From Progne subis subis (lineage: Eukaryota > Chordata > Aves > Passeriformes > Hirundinidae): a stretch of DNA of 64,000 nt. The stretch spans positions 49,695-113,694 of the forward strand of contig JAKJHU010000849.1 in NCBI GenBank assembly GCA_022316685.1. Reading direction: 5' to 3'. Position numbers and translations under genes: made by a program. A model generated the notes under the pieces. That model worked only from the letters and a program-made list of their open reading frames with translations. It was not told the origin of the DNA and made no database searches. Positions 1-11,563 of this stretch are shown here, one piece after another. How positions within the stretch are numbered: position 1 is the first letter of the stretch; each line of letters starts with the position of its first letter.

Positions 1-343
1 TACTTCTGCAAAAGTTAACATTACAATGCACAACACATAGTCTCTATTTTAATATTTTATGAAAACCTAAGCTATATGTTTATCACACTAATATATATGT
101 GAGCTACATAGGGCCAGGACATTGGCCACAAAAGCTGACAAATTATACTATATCAAAAACAATTAAAAGGGATTGCAAACTGTACTATATCAAAATAGTT
201 GTGATTAATAATAATTTGCAAAAGTTAATACATAATAGAGAAAGTCAACAACTACATAGTTATTTATAACAATTCATGAATGTGGAAACACTCTTTGGAA
301 ATACTGGTTTTCTGGTGATCCCATGTCAAAACTTAGGAATGGT
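1..343. other. AT-rich flank, nothing recognised
   Basis: This stretch is AT-rich with short runs such as repeated 'aaaagttaa' words. I see no coding frame, LTR ends or LINE sequence. It borders the LTR that starts at 344. Confidence 0.5.
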
Positions 344-610
344 TGTCAGGAAAATTAAACCACAAACACTAGAGATTTATGTCCAAAAAGGAGACAGAGA
401 AGTCCTGTAACTTTATTCGAATAAAGGGAGAGGCCATGGGGCATTTCCCCTGGGGTCTCTCAGTTTTTTAGGGGAAGCAGCCTCCTTTTATCCCAATTTC
501 CCGGCTGCATTTCCCTCTCTCTTTCCCCATTGGCTGAGGTACTTGAGAGGTACAGATTTCCTGAAACGCCTAATACCTAAGACCCCCTTCTAATCTATAT
601 CCCTCTCCCA
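344..610 (-). repeat. 3' LTR of minus-strand ERV 'H'
   Basis: Read on the minus strand, the segment begins TGGGAGAGGG and ends CCTGACA, giving the TG...CA ends of an LTR. It follows a purine-rich run (about 611-650) that can serve as polypurine tract. In order it holds a CCAAT-like word, a TATA-like GGGATAAAAGG near 490-500, and an AATAAA near 415-421. At 267 bp it is short for an avian ERV LTR. It lies directly downstream of an env transmembrane remnant on the same strand, which fits a 3' LTR. No matching 5' LTR is in the window. Boundaries are inferred from the terminal dinucleotides only. Confidence 0.65.
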
Positions 611-840
611 TTTTTCTTTTTCTTTTTGTCTCTGCTTTTTTTTCCTCTAAATCCAGAGATTTAACACAGTCTTGAGTGAGTAACAGTCTGTGTCAATTAG
701 TGGAATTCCTATGGAACTTATGGTTACCCCCATTGCTTCTTTCACATCATGGTATCTGGCTTTATCTACCATCAGGGCCACAGTTTGTTCGTAAACACAC
801 CTCCTTCTTATTCCTTTCAGTCTCTCCTCTTCTTATTTTC

Positions 841-1640
841 TCAATAATTGTCTTTACAAACCTTAGTCATCATTGACTTAACTTTCTGCTCTTGGATTCT
901 TTTTGGTTTCGCAATTATTTGCAGTGACATCATTTTCTGTCTTTTTGTAGCCATTTCTGGATCTGTAGGCATGGCTACTACCTGCATCCCCTTGATCACG
1001 TGTTGAACAAGTTGCACTAAGCAAGGGGTCATGCGTGGTAAAAAGATGAGAGATGCTACAGCACATAAGAGGAAGAAAGCATTCATTTAACCCATAGTCT
1101 ACCAGGTAACCACAAAAATGTCCCATTCCCATCCTTTCCATGTTTGGACCGCTACATGAGATAAATTTCTTATGCCCTTCATTATTTGTTTCACCACTTG
1201 TCCATTGTCATCTATTTGCAAACAGCAGTTTGAGTAATTTGATTTGCCACACACTCCTCATTCTTCTGCCAATAGGTAATCTAATGCCATCCGATGTTGA
1301 AATATTACATTCCTCATCTGAGTAGATTGGTCAGCAAGAAGGTCAAGAACTGTAGCTATCTGCTTGGTTATTATTTCAAAGACAGCTTGTAACCTAATTA
1401 TCCAATTTAAATTATAAATGGGTTCTCTGGCACCTGATACTAATTCATTAGGATTCCAAGTGGCTGGTCTGTAGTGATGTATGATTTGGTCAGGTGGTCA
1501 TTCATCTTTTCCCCACTTTGGGTGTTTCCTTCAGCCAGGGGTGTATCAATTGACCACTATTCTCTAATTAGATCATCAAATACTTTGATTCCTAATTAAT
1601 TTCCCTGAAGTTGTGGTAGCAGAAAGAACAATGATCTAAT
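841..1640 (-). pseudogene. env: env transmembrane-subunit remnant of ERV 'H'
   Basis: The minus strand encodes a degraded retroviral Env TM subunit. Going from 1640 down to 841 one can read a heptad-like stretch near 1330-1390, an immunosuppressive-domain-like motif ([13 protein letters not shown]) near 1260-1300, a Cys motif C-x7-CC (CGKSNYSNCC) near 1215-1250, and an 81-codon open end at 841-1086 with a hydrophobic membrane segment followed by a basic tail. At least one TGA stop sits just before the Cys motif and others lie upstream, so it cannot make a full protein. The surface subunit and all of gag-pol are missing; the element is cut at the LTR starting at 1714. The immunosuppressive-like domain and CC motif are family hallmarks; the lineage is uncertain. 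Confidence 0.65.
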
Positions 1641-1713
1641 ATACCCTACATAACATATCCCTAACCAGTCTGGAGGTGATTTGCGATAGGCATGCTGGCC
1701 ACACATGGCCAGT

Positions 1714-2404
1714 TGTCAGATCTTCCTGGCTCTTTAAGTTATCTATTAAGTTATTTTTGTAAGATTTATAAGTTATTTTTGTAATGGTTCATTCCACGGT
1801 ACCCCCCTGTGTTCTGTAATAGTTTCCCCCTCATGAGTTAGTTATATAACCAGACGTTTTATGTCAATCATTCCTCCCCTGCGCCTGTCCCTATCTATCC
1901 CCCCCTCTCCTCTTGGTTGCCCTGTCACTTCGAGACCCTTCCCTGGATTCTGGAAAGATACAGGAGAGGCGTCGAGTGATAGGCTGGTGCCTGGGGAATC
2001 CCCTCCTCCCCTCTTGTGATTTGTCAATGGTTTAGAAGTTGACACCCCCTGTTACACCCCCGTGTTCCCTGGTTGGCTGACCCGTTGTCACCACCCCTGG
2101 ATCCTCCCCTGTTTATAAGTGGCCACAAGGCTTTGATCTAGGCTCTCTCTGGGCAGCAGTGGTCTGAGGCGGAGCTCCTTGCCGGACTCCCCTTAATAAA
2201 CTACCTTCTACCCTGCCTAAAGAGAGACGACTCTTTTTCCCATTGCTGCAGTCGCAACTCCATCAGATCCACTCGCTGGTGTGGGGAACCAAGAGCCCAC
2301 CGGGAGGAGGTTACTCGCCCTGCCTGTAACCCCGACTGATCCACGTTGCCGCAGTGCAGAACTGAGCTAGCCTGCACGCCTGCCAGGCATGAGAGGACAC
2401 TGCT
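1714..2404 (+). mobile_element. solo LTR related to the LTR of provirus A
   Basis: This plus-strand segment aligns along most of its length with the reverse complement of the 697 bp LTRs of provirus A (31,786-32,482 and 40,220-40,916). Shared blocks include the words around 1770-1800, 'cccttccctggattct' near 1938, 'ttgtcaccacccct' near 2086 and the end region 2230-2400. It has a TATA-like TTTATAAGTGG near 2110 and AATAAA near 2196. Divergence is obvious, so this is an older or different subfamily. No internal retroviral sequence follows; CR1 sequence begins after about 2440. The left end (TGTCAG at 1714) is a guess from the alignment, and I could not find a clean target duplication. Confidence 0.7.
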
Positions 2405-2439
2405 TACTCCTGGATTTTTGGGGCCCTGAGGAAAAATCC

Positions 2440-2905
2440 TTCCAACTGTGGAGCTAGCCTTCCACTCTCGAGCTAGCCAGGGCTCCGAGAGAGAGACTAA
2501 CCACAGTTGCAGGGGGTTATTGTGGCTGAAATGCAGGACTTGGCACTTGGACTTATTAAAATTCATTTTACCGGACTCTGTCCATGTATTCAACTGTTCC
2601 AAGTTTCTCTGCAGAGCCCTCCTACCTTCTAACAGATCAACACACGATCCCAGCTTAGTATTGTCCGCAAATTTACTAATGAAAGACAATACCCTCATCC
2701 ATGTAGTCAATAAAAATATTGAACAGAACTGGCCCCAGCACAGACCCCTGAGGGACACCACTAGTGACTGGCCACCAGCTGGATGCAGCACCATTCACCA
2801 CCACTCTCTGGGCCCGGCCATCCAAACAGTTCTTAACCCAGCAAAAAATGCTCCTGTCCCAAGCCACAGGCTGCCAGCTTTTCCAGGAGTATGCTGTGGG
2901 AGACC
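2440..2905 (-). pseudogene. CR1 LINE fragment (reverse transcriptase region)
   Basis: The minus strand encodes parts of a CR1 ORF2 reverse transcriptase, including the conserved [18 protein letters not shown] block (2676-2867) and, in another frame, the region after the catalytic motif with FADNTKL in place of the usual FADDT. It is homologous to about 7110-7510 of the nearly full-length CR1 in this window. The copy is truncated at both ends and frameshifted between the two parts. The D-to-N change at the catalytic aspartate pair would itself inactivate the enzyme. Confidence 0.85.
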
Positions 2906-2973
2906 TAAAGAACTGATCCTGTAGCTGCTGAAACAGTTGGAAATGCTTCTGGCCACCCTGTTAGCTGACATAC

Positions 2974-3379
2974 TGTTGTAGCAATGTATCTGAATAACTT
3001 AGGCCATTCTGTGAACCAGCCAAAATGTTTGTAGATAGCAGGACACCTGCAGTCTTGTTTTCAGAGCTCTTGGGAATTCATCAAGGCTACTGAGATAACA
3101 ACAGGACTAAAAATAAGAACAAAGAGCCTGAGAAACTGTCTACAAAAAATGCAAAACCTAGATAGAGGACACACAACGTGATGATGGACGCTTGACCAAT
3201 TAGGTGTCCTGAAGGATGTGTGCCTGCCTCATGAACGAGTGGCTTAGCCAATTGAGAGACACCTGTACGTGTGGAGAGTGGTCCTAGAATCTATAACTGG
3301 ACTTGAATGTAAACAGTAAAGTGGCTTCTGCGGAAATCATACTGATTCTGCTATTCAGTTGCCCAGTGTTTCCCCCGCA
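2974..3379 (+). mobile_element. LTR with remnant primer binding site
   Basis: The segment starts TGTTGTAGCA and ends CCCCGCA. Three bases later (3383) comes TGGTGACCCACGACATTA, which begins like a tRNA-Trp primer binding site (TGGTGACCC identical, then diverging). That arrangement marks a 5' LTR plus the first bases of an internal region. Directly after it the sequence passes into another LTR at about 3419, so the rest of this provirus is absent. The start is uncertain by about 20 bases. Confidence 0.55.
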
Positions 3380-3418
3380 TAATGGTGACCCACGACATTA
3401 GAAGAATGTGTGACTGAT

Positions 3419-4943
3419 TGTCATGGGTTAGTACAGTTTGGTTTTTTAGTTATAAAAAAATGTAAAATAATTCTCCAGGTCAGGACCTGGGAATTGCTTT
3501 GGAAGAGACAGAGACCTATCAGAGAGTTAGTTGGAATATTGACATCTCTGCTGACCACTGAAATTGTTGGCTGTGACTTTGGGAAGTACCATATAAAACC
3601 CCTTCATTTCCTCTAGGTGGGTCCTTTTTCTTCTTCCTTTGGCCAGAGAGGGACAGGTAACATCGAGCTGGACCTGCTGCTCCTCCCTTTTTGGAGGGGA
3701 AGCTGGCCTGAGGCTTGGCCGGATTCCATCGGCTCCCGGGTGAAGGGGGGGGAAGGAGAGGTTGCTGTTTTGTAACAGCTGCTTTCTTCAGACTTCTCTG
3801 GAGCAGGGAGAGATCTCTGCTGGGCCCTGATAAGAGCTATGGGCACCATTTGGGCCCAGGCCACCCCGATTTACACCAAGGGGTGGGCTGAGGAGGCATT
3901 TATGATCTCGCCTGGGGTCTTTTTTTTGTGATTCTGGACTGCCTGAGTGCTCTGATCTCTGATGTTTCTGCGTGAGTTTTTCCTCCTTTATCAGCTCGGC
4001 CTTGAACATCTAACACCACGAGCTACAGAGAGAGAGAGACAAAGACTCCGAGCAGATTTAACTCTTTCCTAGCAACATGAAGCTTCCAGAGCTTGGCCCT
4101 TCTCTGAGAGAGTAAGAAAGGACAGAGTGAACATAAAGAACAACAGCATGAAGTCAGTAGCAAGAGTGAAAAGACTATTGGGACAGAGGGCTGAAGAGCT
4201 GGTTGTTCTATTCTTACTTGAGCCATGGAAATGAACTCTATATTTAGGTCATTCCTTTAAATCATGGGAAAAATATGCATTTGGGGAGATGATTGTTTAG
4301 ATTTGTGTGTGGATTTGAGCAAAGGTGTTTGTGATGGACTAAGTAATATCTTATAAGATGCTTGAAGAGACAAAGATGAGAAGCCCCCTGAGCCAGTGAA
4401 GAAGTGAGAAGATATCTCTGTACCTTGAAATGAAAAATCCTTTGCTTTGCAGTTATTCATCTTTAAAAGGTGACACCCCAGTGTGCAAAAGTCTAAGACC
4501 CATGACCCATAAGCAGCTTGTGAAGCTGCTCCTGGGAGGGTCACAAAGGCAGGTTTCTCCGGGCGGTTGTTTTTGTGACAGTTTAAAACCCACAAGAGAA
4601 CTGCTCTAAGTTGTCAGTGCGATCCATGACTCAAAAAGATACTCTTCTCCTAAAGAATTGATGAGACTATTATCAGATAGTGAAACTGACTGAAAATTAC
4701 AAGTTTTGTCTCTTTATGTTGTTTTGTAAGAAAGTGAACAGTTTGTAAGGAGAGGGAAAAGTGTTTTTGAAGTTTCATTCCATTTTAGTTTTTTTCCAAC
4801 TTTCTGTTTTTCTATTCTTTTAGTGTAAGTTAATAAACTATTTGTTAATTTTAAAGTTAAGCCTGCTTTGTTTTTCTCCTAGTCTCTCTCTCACAAAAAG
4901 AGTAAGTACCAAAACCAAAATTTAGTGAACGTGAAACCACTAC
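3419..4943 (+). mobile_element. long LTR (about 1.5 kb)
   Basis: A segment running from TGTCATGGGTTAG to ...CCACTACA has LTR-like signals: a TATA-like CCATATAAAACCCC near 3589 and an AATAAA in TTAATAAACTA near 4830. It has no open frame of note; the short frames in it have no recognisable protein. Length and style fit long LTRs common in songbird ERVs. I see no internal region and no convincing target duplication, so the right boundary is approximate. Confidence 0.5.
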
Positions 4944-5828
4944 ATTGAGTAGTGTTTCTGCCTGGTTTGAAATTAAAACTATGACGCTGATGCAGACTAG
5001 GACTCTTTGAACTTTGATCAAGTATGAAGAGGGTCTGTGGAAAAGAAAGGCAGGGGCCTGGCCTGAAGTCTCTGCAGCTGGCCACGGGGGTGGGAGTCAT
5101 GAGACTCCATTTGGAGTACAAAAGTACAAAACCTTTAAAGGAAAGGCTCCTGTGAAAAACATGGTTCACATTCTTAGAGAAATTTATAAGTTTAATAAAA
5201 ATAAAAAATAAACAGTTAGGAGAGACAAAAGCAAAATACAGTTTCTTGGCAAAGGATGCTTGGCACCTAGCCAGCCAGCATGCCTACTAACAAAAAGTTT
5301 GCTCCTTCAAAGTATCAGCCTGTTGCATATTTATAAATTCACATGCATGATTCAAACATTCCTTTTGAGTGTGAATTTCTTTGTTCAGTTTCAAGCCCCC
5401 CCCTCCCAATCATTTTATTTGGTAGATCCATCTGTGGGTGGCTCCATTCCGTCTGATAGCACAGGTCCCATAAATTCTTCTCCTGTGGTTTTGGTCATAT
5501 TCATTTGGATAACAGAAGTTCAAATAGCTTTATGGTCAGCAATCTTCATGCAGGAATGAAGGATGACTCCCCCTACCTTTTGGTTTGGCCAGTTTAGATG
5601 TTACGAAACAAAACCCCAGTCTTTTACTTTTTAACACTATGTTGCAATCATAAAAAAATATGCATTCATCACATTTCTAAACTCTGTTAATAAAAGAAAG
5701 TACAGTACAATCTTCCCACATTATACATACAGTATTCATTTTAATATTTGCAGAAAGCCAACTATATAATATGCATTTATAACACTTCAGAAGAAAAAAT
5801 AAAAAACGCACGCTGCAGTGGGTACCTA
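4944..5828. other. intergenic stretch, nothing recognised
   Basis: No gene or convincing repeat boundary is visible between the preceding LTR and the 5' LTR of ERV B. It contains a short A/T-rich run near 5190-5210. Confidence 0.4.
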
Positions 5829-6406
5829 TGAGACATTAAATTTGAAGAATTAGGGATTTTAGGGAAGTTAAGAGAGTAAGTTGCTGAATTAGCTGAAATA
5901 GGTAGATAAGCTTTGTTCACAGTTAACAGAAGCCAGATCTTAGATAAGCTATCCCAGATTTAGTAACTCATTTCTTGTCAGCTTTATGTTTATGTAGCTG
6001 TGCTTGTAATGAAAAACAAAATGTGGTAAATAGGACATAAGATAGCTGCAGATTTCCTGCTTAAAGGACCCATTGAACACAGGAAACTGTAAGTTCTACC
6101 AAGGATTCATTTGTCATGAATGCATTGAAAAGGTAGAAAGGTCAGGACGAGGAAGACTCCTCTTACTTCCTCATTTTGGGTGACCCCTCCCCAGAATAGA
6201 CCCCCGACTCATTTTAAGAAACAAAGTACGCATGCTTAATAGCCTTTTTGCCAATTAGCATACGAAGTGAGAAATGGGAGGTGACAGGGGTATGAATATG
6301 CATTTGTATTTGTGTATTCAACACTTGTAAATAAAAGGCTTTGCAATTACCTGTGAATTTCGCAGTGCGAATTAGGGAAATATCCCGCGTGCTGCCCAGC
6401 CGTAAT
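5829..6406 (+). repeat. 5' LTR of ERV B, left part
   Basis: Aligns with 41289-41865 of the 3' LTR from TGAGAC onward. It includes GTAAATAAAAGG near 6330, a likely polyadenylation signal. The LTR is split after CCGTAAT by a CR1 insertion; the remaining 98 bases are at 10665-10762. Confidence 0.88.
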
Positions 6407-6481
6407 CACAGAATCACAGAATAATGAGGTTGGAAGAGACCTCTAAGATCATCAAGTCCAACCTATGCCTTAACACCTCAA

Positions 6482-9272
6482 CTAGACCATAGCACTAAGT
6501 GCCATGTCTAGTCTTTTTTTAAACACATCCAGAGATGGTGACTCCACCACCTCCCTGGGAAGACAATTCCAGTGCTTAATTACTCTTTCAGTGAAAAATT
6601 TTTTCCTAATATCTAACCTGTACCTTCCCTGACGTAGCTTGAGACTGTGTCCCCTTGTTCTGTCAGTTGCTGCCCGGTGGAAGAGACCGACCCCCACCTG
6701 TCTACAACCTCCCTTCAGGAAGTTGTAGAGAGTAATAAGGTCACCTCTAAGCCTCCTCTTCTCCAGGCTAAACAACTCCAGCTCCTTCAAACGTTCCTCA
6801 TAGGGCTTGTGTTCCAAGCCCCTCACCAGCCTCGTTGCCCTCCTCTGGACACGCTCAAGCATCTCAACATCCTTCCTAAACTGAGGGGCCCAGAACTGGA
6901 CACAGTACTCAAGGTGTGGCCTCACCAGTGCCGAGTACAGGGGAAGAATGACCTCCCTACTCCTGCTGGTCACACAATTCCTAATGCAGGCCAGGATGCC
7001 ATTGGCCTTCTTGGCCACCAGGGCACATTGCTGGCTCATATCCAACGGGCTGTCACCAGCACCCCCAGGTCCCTTTCCGCCTGAACACTGTCCAGCCACA
7101 CTGTCCCCAGCCTGTAACGCTGTAGGGGATTTTTGTGGCCAAAATGTAGAACTCGACACTTAGACTTATTAAACTTCATGTTGTTGGACTCTGCCCATTC
7201 ATCCAACCGATCTAGGTCTCTCTGCAGAGCCCTCCTCCCTTCCAACGGATCAACACAAGCTCCCAGCTTGGTGTCGTCTGCAAATTTACTAATGAAGGAC
7301 TCCATGCCCTCATCCATGTCGTCTATAAAAATATTAAATAGAACTGGCCCCAGCACAGACCCCTGAGGGACACCACTGGTGACTGGTCTCCAGCTGGATG
7401 CTGCACCATTCACCATCACTCTCTGGGCCCGGCCATCCAGCCAGTTCCTAACCCAGTGAAGAGTGCTCCTCTCCAAGCCATGGGCTGCCAGCTTATCTAG
7501 GAGTATGCTGTGGGAGACAGTATCAAAGGCCTTGCTGAAGTCTAAATAGACAACATCCACAGCCTTCCCGGCATCTACCAGACGAGTTACCTGGTCGTAG
7601 AAGGAGACCAGGTTAGTCAGACATGACCTACCCTTTGTAAACCCATGTTGACTGGGTCTGATACCCTGGCCATCCTGTAAGTGCTGTGTGATAGCACTCA
7701 GTATGAACTGCTCCATTATCTTACCTGGTACTGAGGTCAGGCTAACTAGCCTGTAATTACCAGGATCCTCCTTCCTACCTTTTTTTTTTGTAAATGGGTG
7801 TTACATTGGCCAGTTTCCAATCGCCTGGAACCTCGCCAGTGAGCCACGACTCCTGATAAATGATGGAGAGCGGCTTCGCAAGCTCATCTGCCAGCTCCCT
7901 CATCACCCTAGGGTGGATCCCATCTGGTCCCATTGATTTATAAATATCCAAGTGTCCCAGCAGTTCTCTGACTGCCTCCTCTTGGATAACAAGAGGACCA
8001 TTCTGTTCCCTGGCACCACCTACCAACCCCTGAGGACAGTTGTCTTGAGGATAAGCTGTCCTACCAATAAAGACTGAGGCAAAGAAGGCATTAAGCATTT
8101 CCGCTTTTTCCTCATCTTTAGTTACTAAGTTGCCTGCCTCATCCAATAAGGAACCGAGGTTGGTTATACCCTTCCTTTTATCACTGATATATTTGTAAAA
8201 ACTTTTTTTATTGTTTTTAACAGAAGTTGCCAAGTTAAGTTCAAACTGGGCTTTGGCCTCCCTGATTTTTTTTCTACATGCCCTAGCAGCTCCCTTAAAT
8301 ACTTCCTGAGAAATCAGTCCCTCCTTAAAAAGATGATACATCTTTTTTTTATTTCTAAGTTCCTTCAAAACCTCATTGCTCATCCAGACTGGACGTTTGC
8401 CTCATCGACTCATCTTTCAGCACACCGGGACAATCTGTTCCTGTGCCCTCAAGATTTCCATCTTGAAGCACACCCATCTCTCCTGGACTCCTTTGTTTTC
8501 AAGGACTGTTTCCCAAGGAACTCTCTGAATAAGTCTCTTAAATAGGCCAAAGTCTGCCCTCCGGAAGTCCAGTGTAGAGATCTTATTGACATTTCTCCTT
8601 ATTTCACCAATTATCGAGAATTCTATAATTTCATGATCACTGTGCCCCAAGCGGCCTCCAACCTCCACATCACCCACCAGTCCATCTCTATTTGTGAACA
8701 ATAGGTCTAACATAGTCCCTCCCCTGGTGGGCTCACTCACCAGGTGTGACAAAAAGTTATCCTCCACACACTCTAAAAACTTTCTAGATTGCTGTTTTTC
8801 TGCTGTATTAAGTTCCCAGCAGATGTCTGGTAGGTTGAAGTCACCTACAAGAACAAGAGCTGATGATCCTGAAACATTGTTCAGTTGCTTATAGAATAAG
8901 TTGTCCACCTCTTCATCCTGATTGGGTGGACAATAGCAGACTCCCAGGAGGATGTCAGCCTTATTGGCTTTCCCCTTAATTTTTACCCATAGGGACTCTA
9001 CTTCATCATCATTAGTTTCAATACCTATGACATCCAAAACTCCCCTAATATAAAGGGCCACCCCTCCACCTCTTCTTCCTTTCCTGTCTCTTCTGAAGAG
9101 CTTGTAGCCATCTAATTGCAGTGCTCCAGCTATGTGAGTCATCCCACCACGTTTCTGTGATGGCAACAATATCATAGTTCCGCTGATGCACCATGGCCTC
9201 TAGCTCTGCCTGTTTGTTACCCATGCTGCGTGCATTGGTATACATGCACCTCAGCTGGGCTACTGATTTCAC
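6482..9272 (-). pseudogene. CR1 ORF2: endonuclease-reverse transcriptase, frameshifted
   Basis: ORF2 of CR1 encodes an apurinic-type endonuclease followed by a non-LTR reverse transcriptase that primes on nicked target DNA. Read from the right: the endonuclease N-terminus (9045-9272), the endonuclease body with GDFN and SDH motifs (8417-9175), the RT N-terminal part (7775-8383), the RT palm with [11 protein letters not shown] and FADDTKL (7036-7716), and the thumb/C-terminal region (6482-7159). Catalytic motifs are present, but at least four frame changes separate the blocks, for example near 9050-9170, 8400, 7720-7780 and 7040-7160. Total span fits a full-length CR1 ORF2. Confidence 0.9.
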
Positions 9273-9342
9273 CCCTAACTCAGGCTTACCACCCTTGGGC
9301 CTGCTTTCAGACAGTCCAGCTGCATCCCCTTCCCCTTCAAAC

Positions 9343-10417
9343 CTAGTTTAAAGCCCTCTCAATAAGGTCTGCCAGTTCATGGGCTAAAAACCTCCTGCCC
9401 TTAACAGAGAGATGTATCCCATCTGGTTCCAACAGAGCAGGTGCCATAAAGGTTGCTCCATGATCAAAGAATCCAAAATTTTGCCGATAACACCAACCCT
9501 TGAGCCATTTGTTAAAGATGTGGGTTCTCCTATTTCTTTCATCATTTTTCTCTGCCACCAAAGGAACTGAGCAGAACACTACTTGTATACCTGTCCTATC
9601 AATCTCTTGACCCAGTGCCCTAAAGTCCCTTTTAATCGCCTTGACACTCCTCTTTTCAATCTCATCACTGTCAGCCTGGAGTAGCAGCAGTGGGCAATAA
9701 TCAGAGGGCCGAATCAGCCTAGGAAGTCTCTCAGTAATGTTTCGTACCTGGGTTCCAGGGAGGCAGCAGACCTCCCTGTGGGATGGGTCAGGTCGACATA
9801 TGGGGCCTTCTGTCCCCCTCAGAAGGGAATCACCCACTACGATCACCCTTCTTTTTTTCTTGATGTTAGAGGTAATAATCCGTTTTTTTAGACGAATCGT
9901 ATTTGGAAGTCTCACTGGGCAGATAATTTTCTTCTAAATTATCTGTCTGGCTCTCTAGATCCAGGGCCTCATACCTATTCTGAAGTGGCACCTGGCTAGG
10001 GGATGGAGGGCAGGAGGGATTATTGTTATTACCACCCCGAGCAGGGACCCGTTCCCATTCCCCTTCATCTACCAGGTGCCCCTCTATTGCCTGAGAGTGG
10101 GAGGCATATGGGTCCTCTGACTCCTGGTGGGCCTCCCTTAAGGATGTAAGGGCTGAACTCCACCAGTCTATTTCCCTTTCACTATCTCTGATACTTCTTA
10201 ATCTTTCAACTTCCTCCCTAAGTTCAGCCACCAGTGAAAGGAGGTCATTCACCTGTTCACACTGCAGGCACGCCTCCTCCACAGCACCCCCTGAAGCCAC
10301 CGATAAGCTCAAACACTCCGGGCAGGAATGGGTCTGTACAGATGCATCCTTTTTGGAGGGCGCCACTTGGTCACATACACCTGTACCAACCACAGATTTT
10401 GACCGGGTTGAAACCAT
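9343..10417 (-). pseudogene. CR1 ORF1 with SGNH-esterase-like domain, frameshifted
   Basis: The right part (9866-10417, 183 codons from MVSTRSK) has a Cys pair motif (CPEC ... CLQC) resembling a zinc-binding module and then a coiled-coil-like leucine-rich stretch. The left part (9343-9915, 190 codons) has the GDS box of SGNH hydrolases (VVGDSLLRG) and the partner Asp/His block (EPDGIHLS), the esterase domain known from CR1 ORF1. The two parts are in different frames and overlap near 9870-9915. In intact CR1 elements ORF1 protein binds the element RNA. A frame change between the domains means this copy cannot produce the whole protein. Confidence 0.85.
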
Positions 10418-10664
10418 TGTTTAGGAGAAAGTCCAAGATTAATAAACCAATATAAACACTACACCAAACTAGCAAGAACCTGCAGCCCTGCATGCTTGCC
10501 CTGCCTGCGCGAACTGCTGCGCAAACTGCTGTGACCCTGCGCTGTGACCCTGTTTGTCTGCTCCTGTTTGCTGCACTCCGGGTCGCCGCGCTCCCTGGTG
10601 GTCTCTTATGATGAGTCACTCAGGAACAAAGGAAGCTCCACCTCCCGTTCCTGAATGGCCCTCA

Positions 10665-10762
10665 TAAACATCCACTTTCTAACTTTAAACTGTTAGAGAG
10701 TTTTTGTCCATCACAGTTGGGTATCGATACTAGATCAATACCCATATTTCTTTAATAAGTCA
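10665..10762 (+). repeat. 5' LTR of ERV B, right end
   Basis: Last 98 bases of the 5' LTR, matching 41870-41967 of the 3' LTR, ending AATAAGTCA. The primer binding site follows three bases later. Confidence 0.88.
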
Positions 10763-10765
10763 TTT

Positions 10766-10783
10766 TGGCGAGCCAGCCAGGAG
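10766..10783 (+). promoter_or_regulatory. primer binding site of ERV B, tRNA-Arg(ACG) type
   Basis: TGGCGAGCCAGCCAGGAG lies three bases after the LTR end. As I know it, the vertebrate tRNA-Arg(ACG) 3' end plus CCA is the exact complement over all 18 bases. This is where minus-strand DNA synthesis would be primed. Confidence 0.8.
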
Positions 10784-10921
10784 ACTGCTCTCTCTGGCCG
10801 TGGGGCCAGCGGGGTCCAGGACCCCTCTGGGCACCCACCCGGAATTTTCTGGGAAGAGGGCTCCTGCGGTCCTGCTGACCACCCGGGGAAAGACCAGAAC
10901 CTGCTGGAACTACGGACAAAA

Positions 10922-10928
10922 GGTATGT
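10922..10928 (+). promoter_or_regulatory. candidate major splice donor of ERV B
   Basis: The sequence ACAAAAG/GTATGT, about 140 bases after the primer site, is a strong vertebrate 5' splice site and is placed where retroviruses keep the donor for env mRNA. Use is not shown. Confidence 0.5.
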
Positions 10929-11051
10929 TTATATTTGAAAAGAGGTACCTCGGTATAGGCGGTTGGTAAGACACTGAGAGACGTCTTGTGCACAACATAC
11001 GCCTCTTGGGTTTGTTTGTAAAAGTTGTGACAACTCTGCGGAGCCTGGTGT

Positions 11052-11340
11052 CAGTGGTTTGGTAGTCCGTGTCCCGTTGTGGGGACAGCGGCAACCTGTC
11101 TTTGTTGTGTCAGCTTGCAGTTTAAAGGTGCCTTGGTAGTCCGTGTCCCGTAGTGGGGACAGCGGTAACCGGTTTTTTTGCTGTGTCATCTTGCAGTTTG
11201 AAGATGACTTGGTAGTCCGTGTCCCGTGAGGGGGCAGCGGCGGCAGTGAAATAACCGGTTTTGTTGTTGTGTATTAGGAGCAGTGGTGGCTCCGGTTGCA
11301 GTTTGTGGTTTAAAGGTACCTTGACAATCCATAATCCGTG
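11052..11340 (+). repeat. imperfect tandem repeat in ERV B leader
   Basis: Three to four copies of a unit of roughly 75-80 bp, each starting near TTGGTAGTCCGTGTCCCGT and containing GGGGACAGCGG and TTGCAGTTT. Copies begin near 11060, 11131, 11209 and a degenerate one near 11320. It lies in the untranslated leader where the packaging signal is expected. Confidence 0.75.
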
Positions 11341-11563
11341 TGGCTAGCCCGTTCTGGGACGCGAAGGGTCCCGTTGTGGGTCACAGAAAATCCCGATTGC
11401 GGCCCCGAGTGCACTGGGTGTGTGTGGTGTGAACGGATCCGTGTTTTGTGGTCTCGTGGTTTTGTGTGTTTGTGTCTTCAGGTGTGGTGCACCGTATGTA
11501 TCGTGGTCTGTGGGAGTTTGTATTGAAAGCGTTTTGATTTGTGTGATTTTTGGAGTGTGTTAG

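Larger units (their letters stand above)
6407..10664 (-). mobile_element. CR1 LINE, nearly full length
   Basis: About 4.26 kb of CR1-type LINE in minus orientation, with ORF1 at the right and ORF2 running left to the 3' end. The 3' end (left) carries the characteristic short terminal repeat words CACAGAATCACAGAATAATG. It sits inside the 5' LTR of ERV B: the LTR sequence stops at CCGTAAT and resumes with AAACATCC, exactly as the uninterrupted 3' LTR reads. CR1 elements typically insert without long target duplications, in agreement. Both ORFs are frameshifted, so this copy is dead. Confidence 0.9.
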
